From Salmonella enterica subsp. arizonae (GTDB taxonomy: Bacteria; Pseudomonadota; Gammaproteobacteria; Enterobacterales; Enterobacteriaceae): a stretch of DNA of 64,000 bases. The notes below the pieces were generated by a model. The model was not told where the DNA came from. It did no database searches and saw only the letters and a program-made list of their open reading frames with translations. Below are positions 1-12,709 of the stretch, piece after piece; the first letter of the stretch is position 1; every line of letters starts with the position of its first letter. The translations under genes and the position numbers were made by a program. The stretch covers positions 285,337 through 349,336 of the forward strand of contig NZ_VXJW01000006.1 in NCBI RefSeq assembly GCF_008692845.1, in the 5' to 3' direction.

Positions 1-1436
1 AGTTGGGTCTGGCTGACATCGTGCTGATACTGACCGACGCCGATCGATTTCGGATCGATTTTCACCAGTTCGGCCAGCGGGTCCTGTAGACGGCGGGCAA
101 TGGAAACCGCGCCGCGCAGGGAAACATCCAGATCCGGAAATTCCTGTGCCGCCAGCTCGGAGGCCGAGTAGACGGACGCACCCGCTTCGCTGACGATCAC
201 TTTCTGCGCCGTCACGTTCGGGAACTGTTTCTGCACCTCAAGATAGAAGCGTTCGGTTTCGCGTGATGCCGTGCCGTTGCCAATAGCTACCAGTTCGACA
301 TGGTATTTTTCGCACAGCGCGGCGATGACGGTAGCCGCTTTGGCCGCCTGACCGGTATGCGGATAAATAGTATCGGTCGCCACCAGCTTGCCGGTGCCGT
401 CAACGACAGCGACTTTTACGCCGGTACGCAGGCCAGGATCAAGGCCCATTGTGGCGCGCAGGCCAGCGGGGGCCGCCATCAGCAGGTCGTGCAGATTACG
501 CGCGAACACGTTAATCGCTTCGTCTTCCGCACGTTCACGCACGGTACCCATCAGTTCGGTTTCGAGGTGCATTAAGACTTTGATACGCCACGTCCAGCTC
601 ACTACGCCTTTGCGCCAGCTATCCGCCGGGGCGTTATTCAGACGCAGGCCGAGGTGGTCCAGGATGATTTGCTCGCAGTGGCTTTCTTTCGGCGGCTCAT
701 CAAACTGCGGGTCGGCATTGAGTGAAAGTTGCAGAATGCCTTCGTTACGACCACGGAACATTGCCAGCGCACGGTGAGACGGGACGTTGGCAATGGGCTC
801 ATGATGGTCGAAATAGTCGCGGAATTTTGCGCCTTCTTCCTCTTTGCCGCTTACCACCGTGGCGACCAGATGGGCGTTCTTCCACAGATAGTCACGCACT
901 TTCGCCAGCAATGCGGCGTCCTCGGCAAAGCGCTCCATCAGGATGTAACGTGCGCCGTCGAGCGCGGCTTTCGTGTCCGCCACACCGTTGTCGGCATCAA
1001 TATACTTTGCCGCTTCTACGTCAGGATCGTGGGACGGCTCATTCCAGAGAAGATCGGCCAGCGGCTCAAGGCCGGCTTCAATGGCGATTTGTCCACGAGT
1101 GCGGCGTTTAGGTTTATAGGGCAGGTAGAGGTCTTCGAGCTCGGTCTTACTTAACGTACCGTTAATGGCGTTAGCCAGCTCATCGGTCAGCTTGCCTTGT
1201 TCGGAAATGGACTTGAGGATGGCCTGACGCCTGTCTTCCAGTTCACGCAGATAGCCCAGACGTGTTTCCAGGTTACGCAACTGCGTGTCATCCAGACCGC
1301 CGGTGATTTCTTTACGATAACGTGCGATAAACGGCACGGTGTTCCCTTCGTCAAGCAGGCGAACGGCAGCCTCAACCTGCCCGGCATGTGCCTGGATTTC
1401 ACCTGCAATAATGCGGCAGAAAGAATCATTCATCAT
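1..1436 (-). CDS. tex: Tex/YhgF transcription accessory protein, 5' part
   Basis: RNA-binding, S1-domain protein of the Tex family (yhgF in E. coli), thought to act in transcription. The frame reads from an ATG-ATG pair at 1436/1433 leftward off the window edge, giving about 478 of the usual ~773 residues, so the C-terminal HhH and S1 RNA-binding domains lie outside. The visible protein starts [14 protein letters not shown] and ends near [14 protein letters not shown], both matching my memory of E. coli YhgF. Either ATG could be used. It lies downstream of greB on the same strand, about 100 bp away. Confidence 0.95.
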   Translation of the reverse strand, partial: MMNDSFCRIIAGEIQAHAGQVEAAVRLLDEGNTVPFIARYRKEITGGLDDTQLRNLETRLGYLRELEDRRQAILKSISEQGKLTDELANAINGTLSKTELEDLYLPYKPKRRTRGQIAIEAGLEPLADLLWNEPSHDPDVEAAKYIDADNGVADTKAALDGARYILMERFAEDAALLAKVRDYLWKNAHLVATVVSGKEEEGAKFRDYFDHHEPIANVPSHRALAMFRGRNEGILQLSLNADPQFDEPPKESHCEQIILDHLGLRLNNAPADSWRKGVVSWTWRIKVLMHLETELMGTVRERAEDEAINVFARNLHDLLMAAPAGLRATMGLDPGLRTGVKVAVVDGTGKLVATDTIYPHTGQAAKAATVIAALCEKYHVELVAIGNGTASRETERFYLEVQKQFPNVTAQKVIVSEAGASVYSASELAAQEFPDLDVSLRGAVSIARRLQDPLAELVKIDPKSIGVGQYQHDVSQTQ

Positions 1437-1534
1437 GGGTTAGCTTCGTCTTCAGGATAAAAATCAGGGGATAGTTATACGGATTGGCTGACAAAAATGC
1501 CAGCCATCAGCGGGGGCTTAGGATTCTTCTTGTC

Positions 1535-2008
1535 TCATTTGACGTATTCAATCGCGTTGACGTACCAGTTTGCTTCGCCGACCGGCGTGTTGACCACCGC
1601 CAGATCGCCCACTTCTTTTTTCAGTAGCGCCCGCGCCATCGGCGAGTCGATAGAGATGTAATCCTTACGTCCGAAAATTTCATCGTAGCCGACAATGCGG
1701 AACTTCAGAGTATCGCCGTCGTCATTTTCAATTTCCACCCAGGCGCCGAAGAAGACTTTGCCCTCCTGCTGCGGGGCATAATCCACGATTTTGAGATTTT
1801 CCATGCATTTGGTCAGATATCTGACGCGTCTGTCGATCTCACGCAGGCGCTTTTTATTATACTGATAGTCGGCATTCTCGCTGCGGTCGCCCAGACTCGC
1901 AGCCCAAGTTACTTTTTTGGTGACTTCCGGGCGCTCTTCACGCCAGAGATAATTGAGCTCTTGTTTGAGTGTTTCGTACCCTTCGCGGGTGATCAGGGGC
2001 GTTTTCAT
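1535..2008 (-). CDS. greB: Transcription elongation factor GreB
   Basis: Rescues backtracked RNA polymerase by stimulating transcript cleavage. 157 residues: an N-terminal coiled coil (about 1-75, containing the GDRSENADYQYNKKRLRE tip region with acidic residues) and a C-terminal FKBP-like domain with the FGRKDYISIDSPMARALL signature. The start is taken at the ATG at 2008 (MKTPLITREGY), as in E. coli; the open frame extends 12 codons further upstream but that part is not conserved. It is transcribed divergently from ompR. Confidence 0.97.
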   Translation of the reverse strand: MKTPLITREGYETLKQELNYLWREERPEVTKKVTWAASLGDRSENADYQYNKKRLREIDRRVRYLTKCMENLKIVDYAPQQEGKVFFGAWVEIENDDGDTLKFRIVGYDEIFGRKDYISIDSPMARALLKKEVGDLAVVNTPVGEANWYVNAIEYVK

Positions 2009-2044
2009 CTCGTTGATGTACCTTTGCAGTCGGACATTGCGCAC

Positions 2045-2234
2045 ATGGGGTATAACGTGATCATCCCGACAGAATAAATAATGTGTTTGCCGATTAATTG
2101 TATATTTAAGCTGCTGTTAAATATGCTTTGTAACAATTTAGTCTGAAATTCATACCAGAATTCGCTGGTGACTCACGTGAGCATTTTTAAGAATACACAC
2201 TTACATTTGTTGCGAACCTTTGGGAGTACAGACA
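2045..2234 (+). promoter_or_regulatory. greB-ompR divergent promoter region
   Basis: AT-rich spacer between divergent greB and ompR. It holds a perfect 10-bp palindrome CTCACGTGAG (about 2171-2180). The E. coli ompB operon has several promoters with IHF and CRP control in this interval; I could not place individual sites with confidence here. Confidence 0.4.
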
Positions 2235-4303
<2,069 letters not shown>

Positions 4304-4307
4304 GAAA

Positions 4308-4330
4308 GGGAGGCATTAGCCTCCCTTTTT
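4308..4330 (+). terminator. Rho-independent terminator of ompR-envZ
   Basis: Seven-bp stem GGGAGGC/GCCTCCC with a 4-nt loop ATTA, then T5, starting 5 bases after the envZ stop. Confidence 0.9.
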
Positions 4331-4367
4331 CTCAACGTCGGATTCCGGGTTGGCGTTTCGCACGTCG

Positions 4368-4399
4368 TAGGCCGGATAAGGCAAAGCCGCCATCCGGCG
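4368..4399. repeat. REP palindrome between envZ and pckA
   Basis: Typical enteric REP unit with arms GCCGGAT and ATCCGGC, in the gap between convergent envZ and pckA. It may protect transcript 3' ends. Confidence 0.85.
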
Positions 4400-4405
4400 T
4401 ATTCC

Positions 4406-6025
4406 TTACAGCTTTGGTCCGGCGGTAACCAGCGCTTCGCCTGCCGGAGTATCCGTGTACTTCTCGAAGTTCTCAATGAACAGCTTCGCCAGCGCGGTGG
4501 CTTTTTCCTGCCATTGTTCCGGCGACGCATAGGTGTTACGTGGGTCGAGAATGCGGGTATCTACGCCCGGCAGTTCAGTCGGGATAGCCAGATCGAACAG
4601 CGGCAGACGGAAGGTTTCCGCGTTATCAAGAGAACCGTTCAGAATGGCGTCGATAATCGCGCGCGTATCCTTAATGGAGATACGTTTGCCGGTGCCGTTC
4701 CAGCCTGTGTTAACCAGATAAGCCTGCGCGCCCGCCGCCTGCATACGTTTCACCAGGACTTCAGCATACTGCGTCGGGTGCAGCGACAGGAACGCGGCGC
4801 CGAAGCAGGCGGAGAAGGTGGGGGTCGGTTCGGTGACGCCGCGTTCGGTGCCGGCCAGTTTAGCGGTGAAACCAGACAGGAAGTGATACTGCGTCTGGTT
4901 AGCGGTTAAACGGGAAACCGGCGGCAGCACGCCGAAAGCATCCGCAGTCAGGAAGATAACCTTCGTGGCGTGACCTGCTTTGGACACGGGCTTAACGATA
5001 TTATCAATGTGATAGATCGGGTAAGAGACGCGGGTATTTTCGGTTTTGGAACCATCGTCGAAATCAACAGTACCGTCTTCGCGCACGGTGACGTTTTCCA
5101 GCAACGCATCGCGGCGAATCGCGTGATAAATTTCTGGTTCCGCTTCTTTCGACAGCTTGATGGTTTTGGCGTAGCAGCCGCCTTCAAAGTTGAACACGCC
5201 GTCGTCATCCCAACCGTGCTCATCATCGCCAATCAGACGGCGTTTCGGATCGGTGGACAGCGTGGTTTTTCCGGTACCGGAAAGGCCGAAGAAGACCGCG
5301 ACATCGCCTTTTTCACCGACGTTGGCGGAACAGTGCATCGACGCGATGCCTTTCAGCGGCAGCAGGTAGTTCATTACTGAGAACATCCCTTTTTTCATTT
5401 CGCCGCCGTACCAGGTGCCGCCAATGAGCTGAATACGTTCAGTCAGGTTGAACGCCACGAAGTTTTCCGAGTTCAGCCCTTGCTCTTTCCACTGTGGGTT
5501 AGTGCATTTCGCGCCGTTCATGACGATAAAATCAGGCTTGAAATTCACCAGCTCTTCATCCGTTGGGCGAATGAACATATTTTTAACGAAGTGGGCCTGC
5601 CAGGCGACTTCCGTAATAAAGCGTACGGAAAGACGCGTATCGGCATTTGCGCCGCAGAACGCATCAACAACGAATAAGCGTTTACCGGAAAGCTGATGCG
5701 TCACCAGATCTTTCAGGTGTTGCCAGGTTTCCTGGGAGAGCGGCTTATTATCGTTTTTACCTTTCCCCTTATCGGACCACCAGAGCGTATCACGCGTGGT
5801 GTCGTCGCGAACAATATACTTATCCTTGGGCGAACGACCGGTAAAAATACCGGTATCAACGGCAACGGCGCCCAGGTTAGTTAACACGCCACGCTCATAG
5901 CCCTCCAGACCAGGATTAAGTTCTTCCTGATAAAGGGTGTCGTAACTGGGATTGTAAACGATATCCTGGACGTCATTGATACCATAAGCCTTGAGATCTT
6001 GCGGGGTTAAATTGTTCACGCGCAT
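4406..6025 (-). CDS. pckA: Phosphoenolpyruvate carboxykinase (ATP)
   Basis: Converts oxaloacetate and ATP to phosphoenolpyruvate, CO2 and ADP in gluconeogenesis. 539 residues (E. coli 540). Visible motifs: kinase-1a/Walker [10 protein letters not shown] (about 247-255), kinase-2 [20 protein letters not shown] with the metal-binding Asp, and the substrate-binding RSPKDKYIV near the N-terminus. The ATG at 6025 is preceded by TAAGGAG. A consensus CRP site lies about 120 bp upstream, consistent with known cAMP-dependent induction. Confidence 0.98.
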   Translation of the reverse strand: MRVNNLTPQDLKAYGINDVQDIVYNPSYDTLYQEELNPGLEGYERGVLTNLGAVAVDTGIFTGRSPKDKYIVRDDTTRDTLWWSDKGKGKNDNKPLSQETWQHLKDLVTHQLSGKRLFVVDAFCGANADTRLSVRFITEVAWQAHFVKNMFIRPTDEELVNFKPDFIVMNGAKCTNPQWKEQGLNSENFVAFNLTERIQLIGGTWYGGEMKKGMFSVMNYLLPLKGIASMHCSANVGEKGDVAVFFGLSGTGKTTLSTDPKRRLIGDDEHGWDDDGVFNFEGGCYAKTIKLSKEAEPEIYHAIRRDALLENVTVREDGTVDFDDGSKTENTRVSYPIYHIDNIVKPVSKAGHATKVIFLTADAFGVLPPVSRLTANQTQYHFLSGFTAKLAGTERGVTEPTPTFSACFGAAFLSLHPTQYAEVLVKRMQAAGAQAYLVNTGWNGTGKRISIKDTRAIIDAILNGSLDNAETFRLPLFDLAIPTELPGVDTRILDPRNTYASPEQWQEKATALAKLFIENFEKYTDTPAGEALVTAGPKL

Positions 6026-6404
6026 ATCACTGCTCCTTAGCCAATATGTATTACCGGAAATAGTAAGGTTTTTTGAGGTTGGTTAACCGCGACAAGGCTC
6101 ATAGATTTACGTATCTGGACAAAATCACGATTGACGAAAAACACTGTGACTCCTGTCACGCAGCGGCGGTTATTATGGCAGGAAACCTACTTTTGTTGTG
6201 GAAAATGTTCTTAAAACGTTAAAAAGAAGTGTTTTTGACCGACATAATGTGACTGTAATCGCATTCACGTAAGAAAGTTACGTAACGCCAATACTAACAA
6301 TATCGATTCACCTCTCTGCGTTTTTTTCTGAATTATGCATGACGACGCCTGGCGGTGAAGAGATGATGCGATAATAAGGTTTTCTCATCACTCTGGATAA
6401 CGAC
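6026..6404. promoter_or_regulatory. pckA-yhgE divergent intergenic region
   Basis: 379 bp without a gene, between divergently read pckA and yhgE. It holds the CRP site described separately and AT-rich stretches likely to contain both promoters. I see no small ORF with a convincing start, and no repeat. Confidence 0.6.
6145..6160. promoter_or_regulatory. CRP-cAMP site upstream of pckA
   Basis: TGTGACTCCTGTCACG matches the CRP consensus TGTGA-N6-TCACA at 9 of 10 arm positions. pckA is catabolite-repressed in enterics. Confidence 0.8.
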
Positions 6405-8114
6405 ATGGAAAGTGTAGCGCTTTCACGTACTACTCGCTGGGGTATGATGCTCACCGGTTTGCTACAGGGAGTATTGTGTTACCTGCTGATGGCCTGGCTG
6501 GTACCGCAAAATAGCGACTGGCTGTTCTATGGTATGCCCGCGACGATAGCGTTGTCGTCAATGCTATTGCTTACCGTGGTCTCTTTTAAACAGGGCGCGC
6601 TATGGGGGTGGCTGGCGCTAATCTTCGTTGTAGTGCTGGCAATGAGCGGCTGGCTGAAATGGCAGGCTGAGGCGATGGATAAATGGCGCCAGGTCGATCT
6701 CCTCTGGCAGTATGGTCTCCGGCTTGTGTTTATGGCGATGCTGGTATTGCCCTGGATACAATATCAGTTGCATCCGCAAACTGGTTCGGCGCGTTATCTC
6801 CAGTTTTATATGCAGTTATGGCATAACGTACTGACATTGTTTATCGCTCTGGTCGCTAACGGACTGTTCTGGCTGGTTCTCCTGCTCTGGAGCGCGCTAT
6901 TCAGGCTGGTGGGCATCCGCTTTTTCAGCACCCTTTTCTTTGAAACTGAAGGCTTTATTTATGTGACCATCGGCCTGATTACTGCGCTGGCGGTCATTCT
7001 CGCCCGCACGCAGTCGCGCCTTGTGGCGGCGGTGCAAAAGCTGCTGACGCTGATCGCGACGGGTTTACTGCCAGTGGTGTCGCTGCTGGCATTACTGTTT
7101 ATTGTGACGTTACCCTTTACCGGACTGGAGGCGATTTCTGCGCGTGTTTCCGCTGCGGGGCTGCTATTCACGCTGACGCTGATGCTGCTGCTCCTCGTGG
7201 CGATTGTCAACGAACCGCAAAAACGCGTATTACCCTATCCGCGCGTACTACGCGGCATGATTAGCGCTTCGCTGTGCGTTGCCCCGATATATATGCTGCT
7301 GGCGGGCTGGGCGTTATGGGTACGCATTCAGCAATACGGCTGGACGCCGGATCGTCTGTATGGCGCGCTGACGGTGTCTGTCTTGCTGGTATGGTCCTTC
7401 GGTTATCTGATCGGTCTGTTACGCCGCGGACGCGACCCTGGTGAGTGGCAAGGTAAGGTGATACTGAGCGTCTCTTTGTTGACGCTGGTGATATTGCTGT
7501 TGCTGGCCTCGCCTGTACTTGATGTCTGGCGTATTAGCGTCAACAGCCATATGGCTCGTTACCATAGCGGTAAAATTACTGCGGATCAGATCAGCCTGTA
7601 TATGCTGGATCACAGCGGCAAACCTGGCCAGGAAGCGCTGAAATCGTTGCGGGATGACGAGGCGTTTACGCAGAACAGAAAGCGCAATCGTGAACTGATG
7701 ACGTTTTTGCAGAGAAATAAGGTCTCTCCGACGGCGGACGATTTAGCGCGGGTGGTGATGATTGCGCCCGGTAGCCAGAAGCCGGATGCCGCATTTTGGG
7801 CGTTTGTCAAAGAGCAGAGTTATTCGGACGATTCATGCCTTGAACCGGATGCCTGCGTGCTGGTGAGTCAGGAGCTTAACGGCGACGGTCAGCCTGAGCA
7901 GGTGCTGTATAACTTTATTGTTGCCGAGAGTCAGGTCTACGGCTTAAAAGAGGGGAAATGGACGCAGAAAGCGTTCGCCCGATTGCCGGACGGGTTTTCT
8001 AAGACGCAACTTTTGCGCGCGATTGCCGGGCATCGGTTAGACTCAGCTCCCAAAGCCTGGCGCGATATCATTGTTGATGGTAAGCGGTTGGATGTGAATT
8101 ACTACAACGAGTAA
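6405..8114 (+). CDS. yhgE: YhgE inner-membrane protein, unknown function
   Basis: 569 residues (about 574 in E. coli). The first ~375 residues contain about eleven hydrophobic segments, e.g. MLTGLLQGVLCYLLMAWLV and LLLTLTLMLLLLVAIV-type stretches. The C-terminal ~190 residues are soluble and include a DGQPEQVLYNF segment reminiscent of surface-domain repeats. Position between pckA and hslO matches E. coli. No catalytic motif is visible, and I assign no function. Confidence 0.92.
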   Translation: MESVALSRTTRWGMMLTGLLQGVLCYLLMAWLVPQNSDWLFYGMPATIALSSMLLLTVVSFKQGALWGWLALIFVVVLAMSGWLKWQAEAMDKWRQVDLLWQYGLRLVFMAMLVLPWIQYQLHPQTGSARYLQFYMQLWHNVLTLFIALVANGLFWLVLLLWSALFRLVGIRFFSTLFFETEGFIYVTIGLITALAVILARTQSRLVAAVQKLLTLIATGLLPVVSLLALLFIVTLPFTGLEAISARVSAAGLLFTLTLMLLLLVAIVNEPQKRVLPYPRVLRGMISASLCVAPIYMLLAGWALWVRIQQYGWTPDRLYGALTVSVLLVWSFGYLIGLLRRGRDPGEWQGKVILSVSLLTLVILLLLASPVLDVWRISVNSHMARYHSGKITADQISLYMLDHSGKPGQEALKSLRDDEAFTQNRKRNRELMTFLQRNKVSPTADDLARVVMIAPGSQKPDAAFWAFVKEQSYSDDSCLEPDACVLVSQELNGDGQPEQVLYNFIVAESQVYGLKEGKWTQKAFARLPDGFSKTQLLRAIAGHRLDSAPKAWRDIIVDGKRLDVNYYNE

Positions 8115-8152
8115 GCTTTTTGCCTTATCAGTCCTACGGACCAGGAATGTCG

Positions 8153-8183
8153 GTAGGCCTGATAAGCGCAGCGCCATCAGGCA
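8153..8183. repeat. REP element between yhgE and hslO
   Basis: REP-like palindrome (arms GCCTGAT / ATCAGGC) in a 93-bp gap between convergent genes. Confidence 0.75.
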
Positions 8184-8207
8184 ATGACCACGCCGGATAA
8201 GAGGCGA

Positions 8208-9086
8208 TTAATGTACCTGTGGATCGGCAGGGGAGGCGTTATTTCGGAGCTCCGCGATATCCATCGCATTGAACAGGTAATGATTGCCGCAGTAATCGCA
8301 GTGCATATCGATTTCGCCTTCTTCCGCCAGAATACTGTCCACTTCTTCATCCGGCAATGTTTTCAGCGCGCCCGCGCAACGTTCGCGTGAACAGGTGCAT
8401 TTGAACTCAACATCTTGCGGATCGTAGAGCGTGACCTCTTCTTCGTGATACAAACGCCACAGCACGTCATTTGCCGGTAGCGTCAGCAACTCTTCACTTT
8501 TAATGGTTTCCGTCAACATGGCCAGATGGTCGAAATCCTCCGCTTGCGCGTTCTGTGCCGGCATCACCTGGAGCAACATTCCACCTGCCGCTGGTTTACC
8601 GTCGACATCGCCGGTACGGATAAACAGGCGCGTCGGCAACTGCTCGGAGCGCAGGAAGTAATCTTCCAGGCACGCCGCCAGAGTATCGCCTTCCAGACCC
8701 ACCACGCCCTGATAGCGTTCCCCTTCTTCCGGGGTAATGGTGATCACCAGATAGCCGTTGCCAACCAGCGTCTTGAGATCCGCATTGTCAGGGATGTCGC
8801 CCTGAACGCGAGCCACGCCGCGCATCTGCTGCTGATTATTGCCATTGATCACCGCCAGGCTTAACGGCCCGTCGCCCTGGAGCTGTACCGTAATGTCACC
8901 GGCAAACTTCAGCGTCGCGGTCAGCAGGCTAGTGGCGACCAGCAATTCGGCCAGTACGGTTTTTACCGGCTGCGGGTAGTTATGATGGTCGAGGATCTGT
9001 TGCAGGGTTTCCGAAACGGTCACCAGCTCGCCGCGAACGGCAAAGTTTTCAAACAGATAACGATGTAATTGGTCATGTTGCGGCAT
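8208..9086 (-). CDS. hslO: Redox-regulated chaperone Hsp33
   Basis: Holdase activated by oxidative unfolding. 292 residues; the C-terminal redox switch is intact, with four zinc-binding cysteines in CxC ([10 protein letters not shown]) and CxxC (HCDYCGNHY). The start is taken at the second ATG (9086, [15 protein letters not shown]): AAGAGAG sits directly against the first ATG (9092) but six bases before the second, and E. coli Hsp33 begins at the same residue. It follows hslR by 24 bp in the yrfG-hslR-hslO order. Confidence 0.98.
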   Translation of the reverse strand: MPQHDQLHRYLFENFAVRGELVTVSETLQQILDHHNYPQPVKTVLAELLVATSLLTATLKFAGDITVQLQGDGPLSLAVINGNNQQQMRGVARVQGDIPDNADLKTLVGNGYLVITITPEEGERYQGVVGLEGDTLAACLEDYFLRSEQLPTRLFIRTGDVDGKPAAGGMLLQVMPAQNAQAEDFDHLAMLTETIKSEELLTLPANDVLWRLYHEEEVTLYDPQDVEFKCTCSRERCAGALKTLPDEEVDSILAEEGEIDMHCDYCGNHYLFNAMDIAELRNNASPADPQVH

Positions 9087-9110
9087 AATCATCTCTCTTG
9101 CGGGTGACAG

Positions 9111-9512
9111 TTATTCGCTGTCGCCGTGTTTAAATCGTAACAGGTCGCGGCGTTCTTTCTTGTCCGGTCGCCTGTCCGGATGCGGCATGGTCAGGGCGTT
9201 AAGCTTACGCGCCTGCGCCATTTTTTCGCGCTTTTCCACACTCTCCGCCGTCTCTTCATACAGAGCGACGGCTTCGCTTGCCGGACGGCGCTGTTCGGTG
9301 ATGGCTTTAACGATAACCGTCCGTTCGTCATTTCCCTGACGCAGGGTAAGGGTTGCGTTCAGCTCAACGATTTTGCCCGGCTTACTGCGCTGCCCGTTGT
9401 AATGCACCTTACCGCCTTCAATCATTTCGCGGGCCAGCGCGCGGGTTTTATAAAAACGCGCGGCCCATAGCCATTTATCCAGTCTGACCTCAACGGAGGG
9501 CTTTTCTTTCAT
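9111..9512 (-). CDS. hslR: Hsp15 ribosome-associated heat-shock protein
   Basis: S4-domain RNA-binding protein that binds free 50S subunits carrying a nascent chain and helps recycle them. 133 residues: alpha-L/S4 motif at about 9-65 (RLDKWLWAARFYKTRALAREMI), followed by a basic, charged C-terminal tail ending KKERRDLLRFKHGDSE. It lies between yrfG (10 bp) and hslO in one leftward cluster. Confidence 0.98.
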   Translation of the reverse strand: MKEKPSVEVRLDKWLWAARFYKTRALAREMIEGGKVHYNGQRSKPGKIVELNATLTLRQGNDERTVIVKAITEQRRPASEAVALYEETAESVEKREKMAQARKLNALTMPHPDRRPDKKERRDLLRFKHGDSE

Positions 9513-9522
9513 GGCGTCTCCT

Positions 9523-10191
9523 TCACATGAGCGAGGGGATCAGACAGCGGTAGTCGTTCAGAGACGGATGGCGCGTATACTGCTTTTCCGCCAGGCCGGA
9601 ATCAGGATTCGTCACGCCAAGACAGTAGCGAATACCAAACCGGGCGGCGGCGTCGAGAATCGGTTCGCTGTCATCGATAAACAGCGTTTTCTCTGCGCTT
9701 ATTCCCGTTTCCTCAGTGACAGCGCGCCATAACCGCTGATCCTCTTTGGGATAACCAAATGTGTGGGTGGAAAGTAATAAATCAAGGTGTGAGGCCAGAC
9801 CGGTATGCTCCAGCTTCACCGCCAGGTTATGTGGATGTGCATTGGTGAGCAGAATCCGACGTTTTCCGCTGGCTTTTAACGCATTCAGAAACGGTACGGT
9901 ATCATCGCGCAAAACGGCGCGCGGCCCTTGCGCCGTCGTCATGGCGCAAATATCCAGACCCAGGCGCTCGCTCCAGTAATCCAGACAGTACCAGTTTAGC
10001 GTATGCTGTACGGCATGATACTGCTGGCGAATATATTCCTGCGCGTCCTGCGGCGAAATACCCTGCTGCGCGCCGTAGGTTTCCGGTACCAGCTTTTGCC
10101 AGAAATAGTTATCGAACGCGAGATCGAGCAGCGTGCCGTCCATATCCAGCAAAACGGTATCCACGTTTTGCCAGTCAATATCAATATGCAT
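9523..10191 (-). CDS. yrfG: HAD-family nucleotide phosphatase YrfG
   Basis: Haloacid-dehalogenase-like hydrolase; the E. coli protein is a GMP/IMP/NMN phosphatase. 222 residues. Motif I DMDGTLLD (about 15-22, two catalytic Asp), motif II LLTNAH, motif III Lys in GYPKEDQRLW, motif IV FIDDSEPILDAA. The start at the ATG at 10191 (MHIDIDWQNVDTVLL) has GGAG six bases upstream; the longer frame to 10245 is not conserved. The gene follows igaA by 64 bp. Confidence 0.95.
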   Translation of the reverse strand: MHIDIDWQNVDTVLLDMDGTLLDLAFDNYFWQKLVPETYGAQQGISPQDAQEYIRQQYHAVQHTLNWYCLDYWSERLGLDICAMTTAQGPRAVLRDDTVPFLNALKASGKRRILLTNAHPHNLAVKLEHTGLASHLDLLLSTHTFGYPKEDQRLWRAVTEETGISAEKTLFIDDSEPILDAAARFGIRYCLGVTNPDSGLAEKQYTRHPSLNDYRCLIPSLM

Positions 10192-10255
10192 GGGGAACTC
10201 CAGGGTAACGCAATTTGCGCGACAGGGTAGCATACCCTGTCGCACGGCGGCGTTA

Positions 10256-12388
10256 TCAGATGAGATTTTCCGGAGAGATGGTTAACCTGGGATTGAGGCA
10301 GCTTTCATAGTATTCCTGGATGTCCGCCATACGGGTACGGTGGCGTTGATAACGTCTGAATGCCTGAATGCCGTTGTAGACCGCGCTCACTATCATTGCC
10401 AGCATCAGCAGCGTGGTGCCGAGGTAACGCCACCAGCCGGATTTATCGGGGATACGGTGCAGGCCGATATGCTGTGTGCCGTTGGCATCGGTATACACGC
10501 TGGTGACAATTCCCTCGGCGCTAAATGGCGTCTGCATGAGCGTTTGCGCCAGACGCTGGAAGGCGCTCCACTGTTCCTGCGCGGGATAGTCGTACAGCGG
10601 CGTAGACGGCCAGGCCTGATCGACCAGTTCGCTGCCTTCATCGCTGACGATCAGGAATCCGCCGGGTGCGGGGCTATTCAGCGACTGGGCGGCGCGCGCG
10701 GTCTCGCGAGAAATAAACGGCGCCGTTGAGGTCGTGACTAAATTTTCCAGCGACTCTGCGCTCACGGGGCGTAGCAGCACGTTGACGCCGTCCAGTTTAC
10801 CGGCGTTCGCACGTTTCACAAGTGCGCTCCAGTCCTTACTATTGCCGAGGTTAACCAGCGCATTCTTCAGGCGTACGCACTCGTCTTCCGTTGCGCACAA
10901 ATCAGCGGTCTTCAGGACAATATCGCCAAAGTCATCTAACAATACCATGCCCGATTTTTGTATCGCAGAGCGTAAAGACGCGCTTACACGCGAGTCGTCT
11001 TCGGGTTTTGGATGGAGCTGGCGATTTACCGCCTGGCTTAGCGCCATCGCTTTATTCACCAGGTCTGATTCCGGCAGCGGTAGCGCGGGCGCGTCATTCC
11101 AGATGATTTGCGAGCAATCGAACGGCATAAACGGTGAGTTAGACTGCCCGCTCCAGGTAGCGCCCGAATGAATATTACACATTCCTTTACCGCTCAGGTG
11201 CAGCGTATCGCCCACCCGCACGCCAGCCTTTTCAAGCTGTTTTACTGTTGTCGCCTCAATGGTTTGCGCGCCTTTCATCCACGATAAGGTAAACTTGATT
11301 GGCATATCCAGCGGGATCCAGAACAGCAGCATAAACAGCACCAGCAGCGAACCGATGGCAATGACGGTGCTGCGTAGCCAGTGCTGCAACGGGAAGTTTT
11401 TGACTTCATCATGTAGGGATAAAAACCGACCCTGGCGGGCGACATGGCGATCAAGGTAAATATCGATATCCGTTTGTTGCCCAAGATCCTTCGTAATGTA
11501 GGGTTGCCAGTGGGCAGGGTAAATGAGGTCGATGATGCCCAGGGAAATATTGTTGATCTGTTCCTGATTATTTTCCCCGAACAGCCCCCAGCGGCGGGGC
11601 GTTCCCCGCAGGCAATGAATTTCCCGCAGCGCGCTTTTTGACGGCGGCGCAAAAAGTCCCCAAAGTCCGGCTGACAGCAGCAGAATCGCGCCGCCTATCA
11701 TCCACGGCACAAAAACATCCGGCGTTATCAGACAGAAAAAGAACAAGAAAAAAGAGGTGACAATTAACAACGCTTCGCGCAAGCCAGCCGGACGGCTGAG
11801 CATATATTCTTCATGGGTCTCCTGACGGATGTTTAACAGCTCGATCTGCTCGCTCTCTTCGCCGCGAATAGACGCCTGCGCAGAGGCAGGATTCTGTAGC
11901 GCGTAACCGCGCGATTCTTGCATATACTCTTGCAGCGTATGGCCATTTAAAGAGATCACCAGCGGCAGCGTATCTGTAAAGATCAGCTCAATATTGTTTT
12001 CATCATTGATGTACTGTTCCCAGAAAGGCGGCAGATGGACTTCGACGGAGTCGAGATAGTAGCGCCATTTATTGGGATCGTCAGTGGTAATGCCGTAGCG
12101 GGTGATGGAGTGGTTCAGTATCACGACACTGCTGCTTTCCGCGTTCAGCGTCAGCGAGATGGGCGCAGAGCTGGCGCCTGTCGGCCCAGGAACTTGCTGG
12201 ATCTGGCTAAGGTTATCGAGATAGTTTTCTACCGCGCTGCGCTCTTCAGGCAACAGTTTACGCGTTTGCGCGTCCTGAAAGGCGCTGATCCACGGCAAAC
12301 TTCCTCGTCTGGACTTTACCCTGAACCGCCATACTGCCAGTAGAGAGCAGGCCAGCAAGGCAGCTATAAAAATCAGAATGGTGCTCAT
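10256..12388 (-). CDS. igaA: IgaA (YrfF/MucM) inner-membrane attenuator of the Rcs phosphorelay
   Basis: Essential inner-membrane protein in Salmonella that restrains the Rcs stress phosphorelay through RcsD, with the outer-membrane lipoprotein RcsF signalling to its periplasmic domain. 710 residues, exactly the Salmonella length. Hydrophobic segments: about 2-20 (ILIFIAALLACSLLAVW), a pair at about 205-250, one at about 340-360 (TVIAIGSLLVLFMLLFW), and one at about 655-675. The large periplasmic part between the last two contains several Cys. Upstream is a 321-bp gap shared with nudE. Confidence 0.97.
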   Translation of the reverse strand: MSTILIFIAALLACSLLAVWRFRVKSRRGSLPWISAFQDAQTRKLLPEERSAVENYLDNLSQIQQVPGPTGASSAPISLTLNAESSSVVILNHSITRYGITTDDPNKWRYYLDSVEVHLPPFWEQYINDENNIELIFTDTLPLVISLNGHTLQEYMQESRGYALQNPASAQASIRGEESEQIELLNIRQETHEEYMLSRPAGLREALLIVTSFFLFFFCLITPDVFVPWMIGGAILLLSAGLWGLFAPPSKSALREIHCLRGTPRRWGLFGENNQEQINNISLGIIDLIYPAHWQPYITKDLGQQTDIDIYLDRHVARQGRFLSLHDEVKNFPLQHWLRSTVIAIGSLLVLFMLLFWIPLDMPIKFTLSWMKGAQTIEATTVKQLEKAGVRVGDTLHLSGKGMCNIHSGATWSGQSNSPFMPFDCSQIIWNDAPALPLPESDLVNKAMALSQAVNRQLHPKPEDDSRVSASLRSAIQKSGMVLLDDFGDIVLKTADLCATEDECVRLKNALVNLGNSKDWSALVKRANAGKLDGVNVLLRPVSAESLENLVTTSTAPFISRETARAAQSLNSPAPGGFLIVSDEGSELVDQAWPSTPLYDYPAQEQWSAFQRLAQTLMQTPFSAEGIVTSVYTDANGTQHIGLHRIPDKSGWWRYLGTTLLMLAMIVSAVYNGIQAFRRYQRHRTRMADIQEYYESCLNPRLTISPENLI

Positions 12389-12709
12389 GCTTTCCCCATC
12401 TTACTAAGTCTGTCAGGCGTGATCAGTCGCCCCCTGTCCAATAAACATTTTCTGTGGTTGGCTATCGGCAAGCGTGGAGTTGAACTTGAGCATTGTAAAG
12501 CGCATCCCAGTGAAGGCAAATCATAGCAATACCACCAAAAGCGGAATATCAGCAAATTCCTGGAGTTATTTCAACCTATTGACTTTTAATTTGAAATGAG
12601 GATTAACTTTTATTGCGTTACATAAATGTAAAGAAACAGCAATTCGCATTGCCGAAACCGTGCGGTATATCGCACAATGACCACAGATTTCACTGCAAAG
12701 ATTCTCACA
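12389..12709. promoter_or_regulatory. igaA-nudE divergent intergenic region
   Basis: 321 bp without a gene. A plausible rightward promoter for nudE is TTGACT (12579-12584), 16-bp spacer, GATTAA (12601-12606). I could not place the igaA promoter confidently. No repeat or small ORF is evident. Confidence 0.4.
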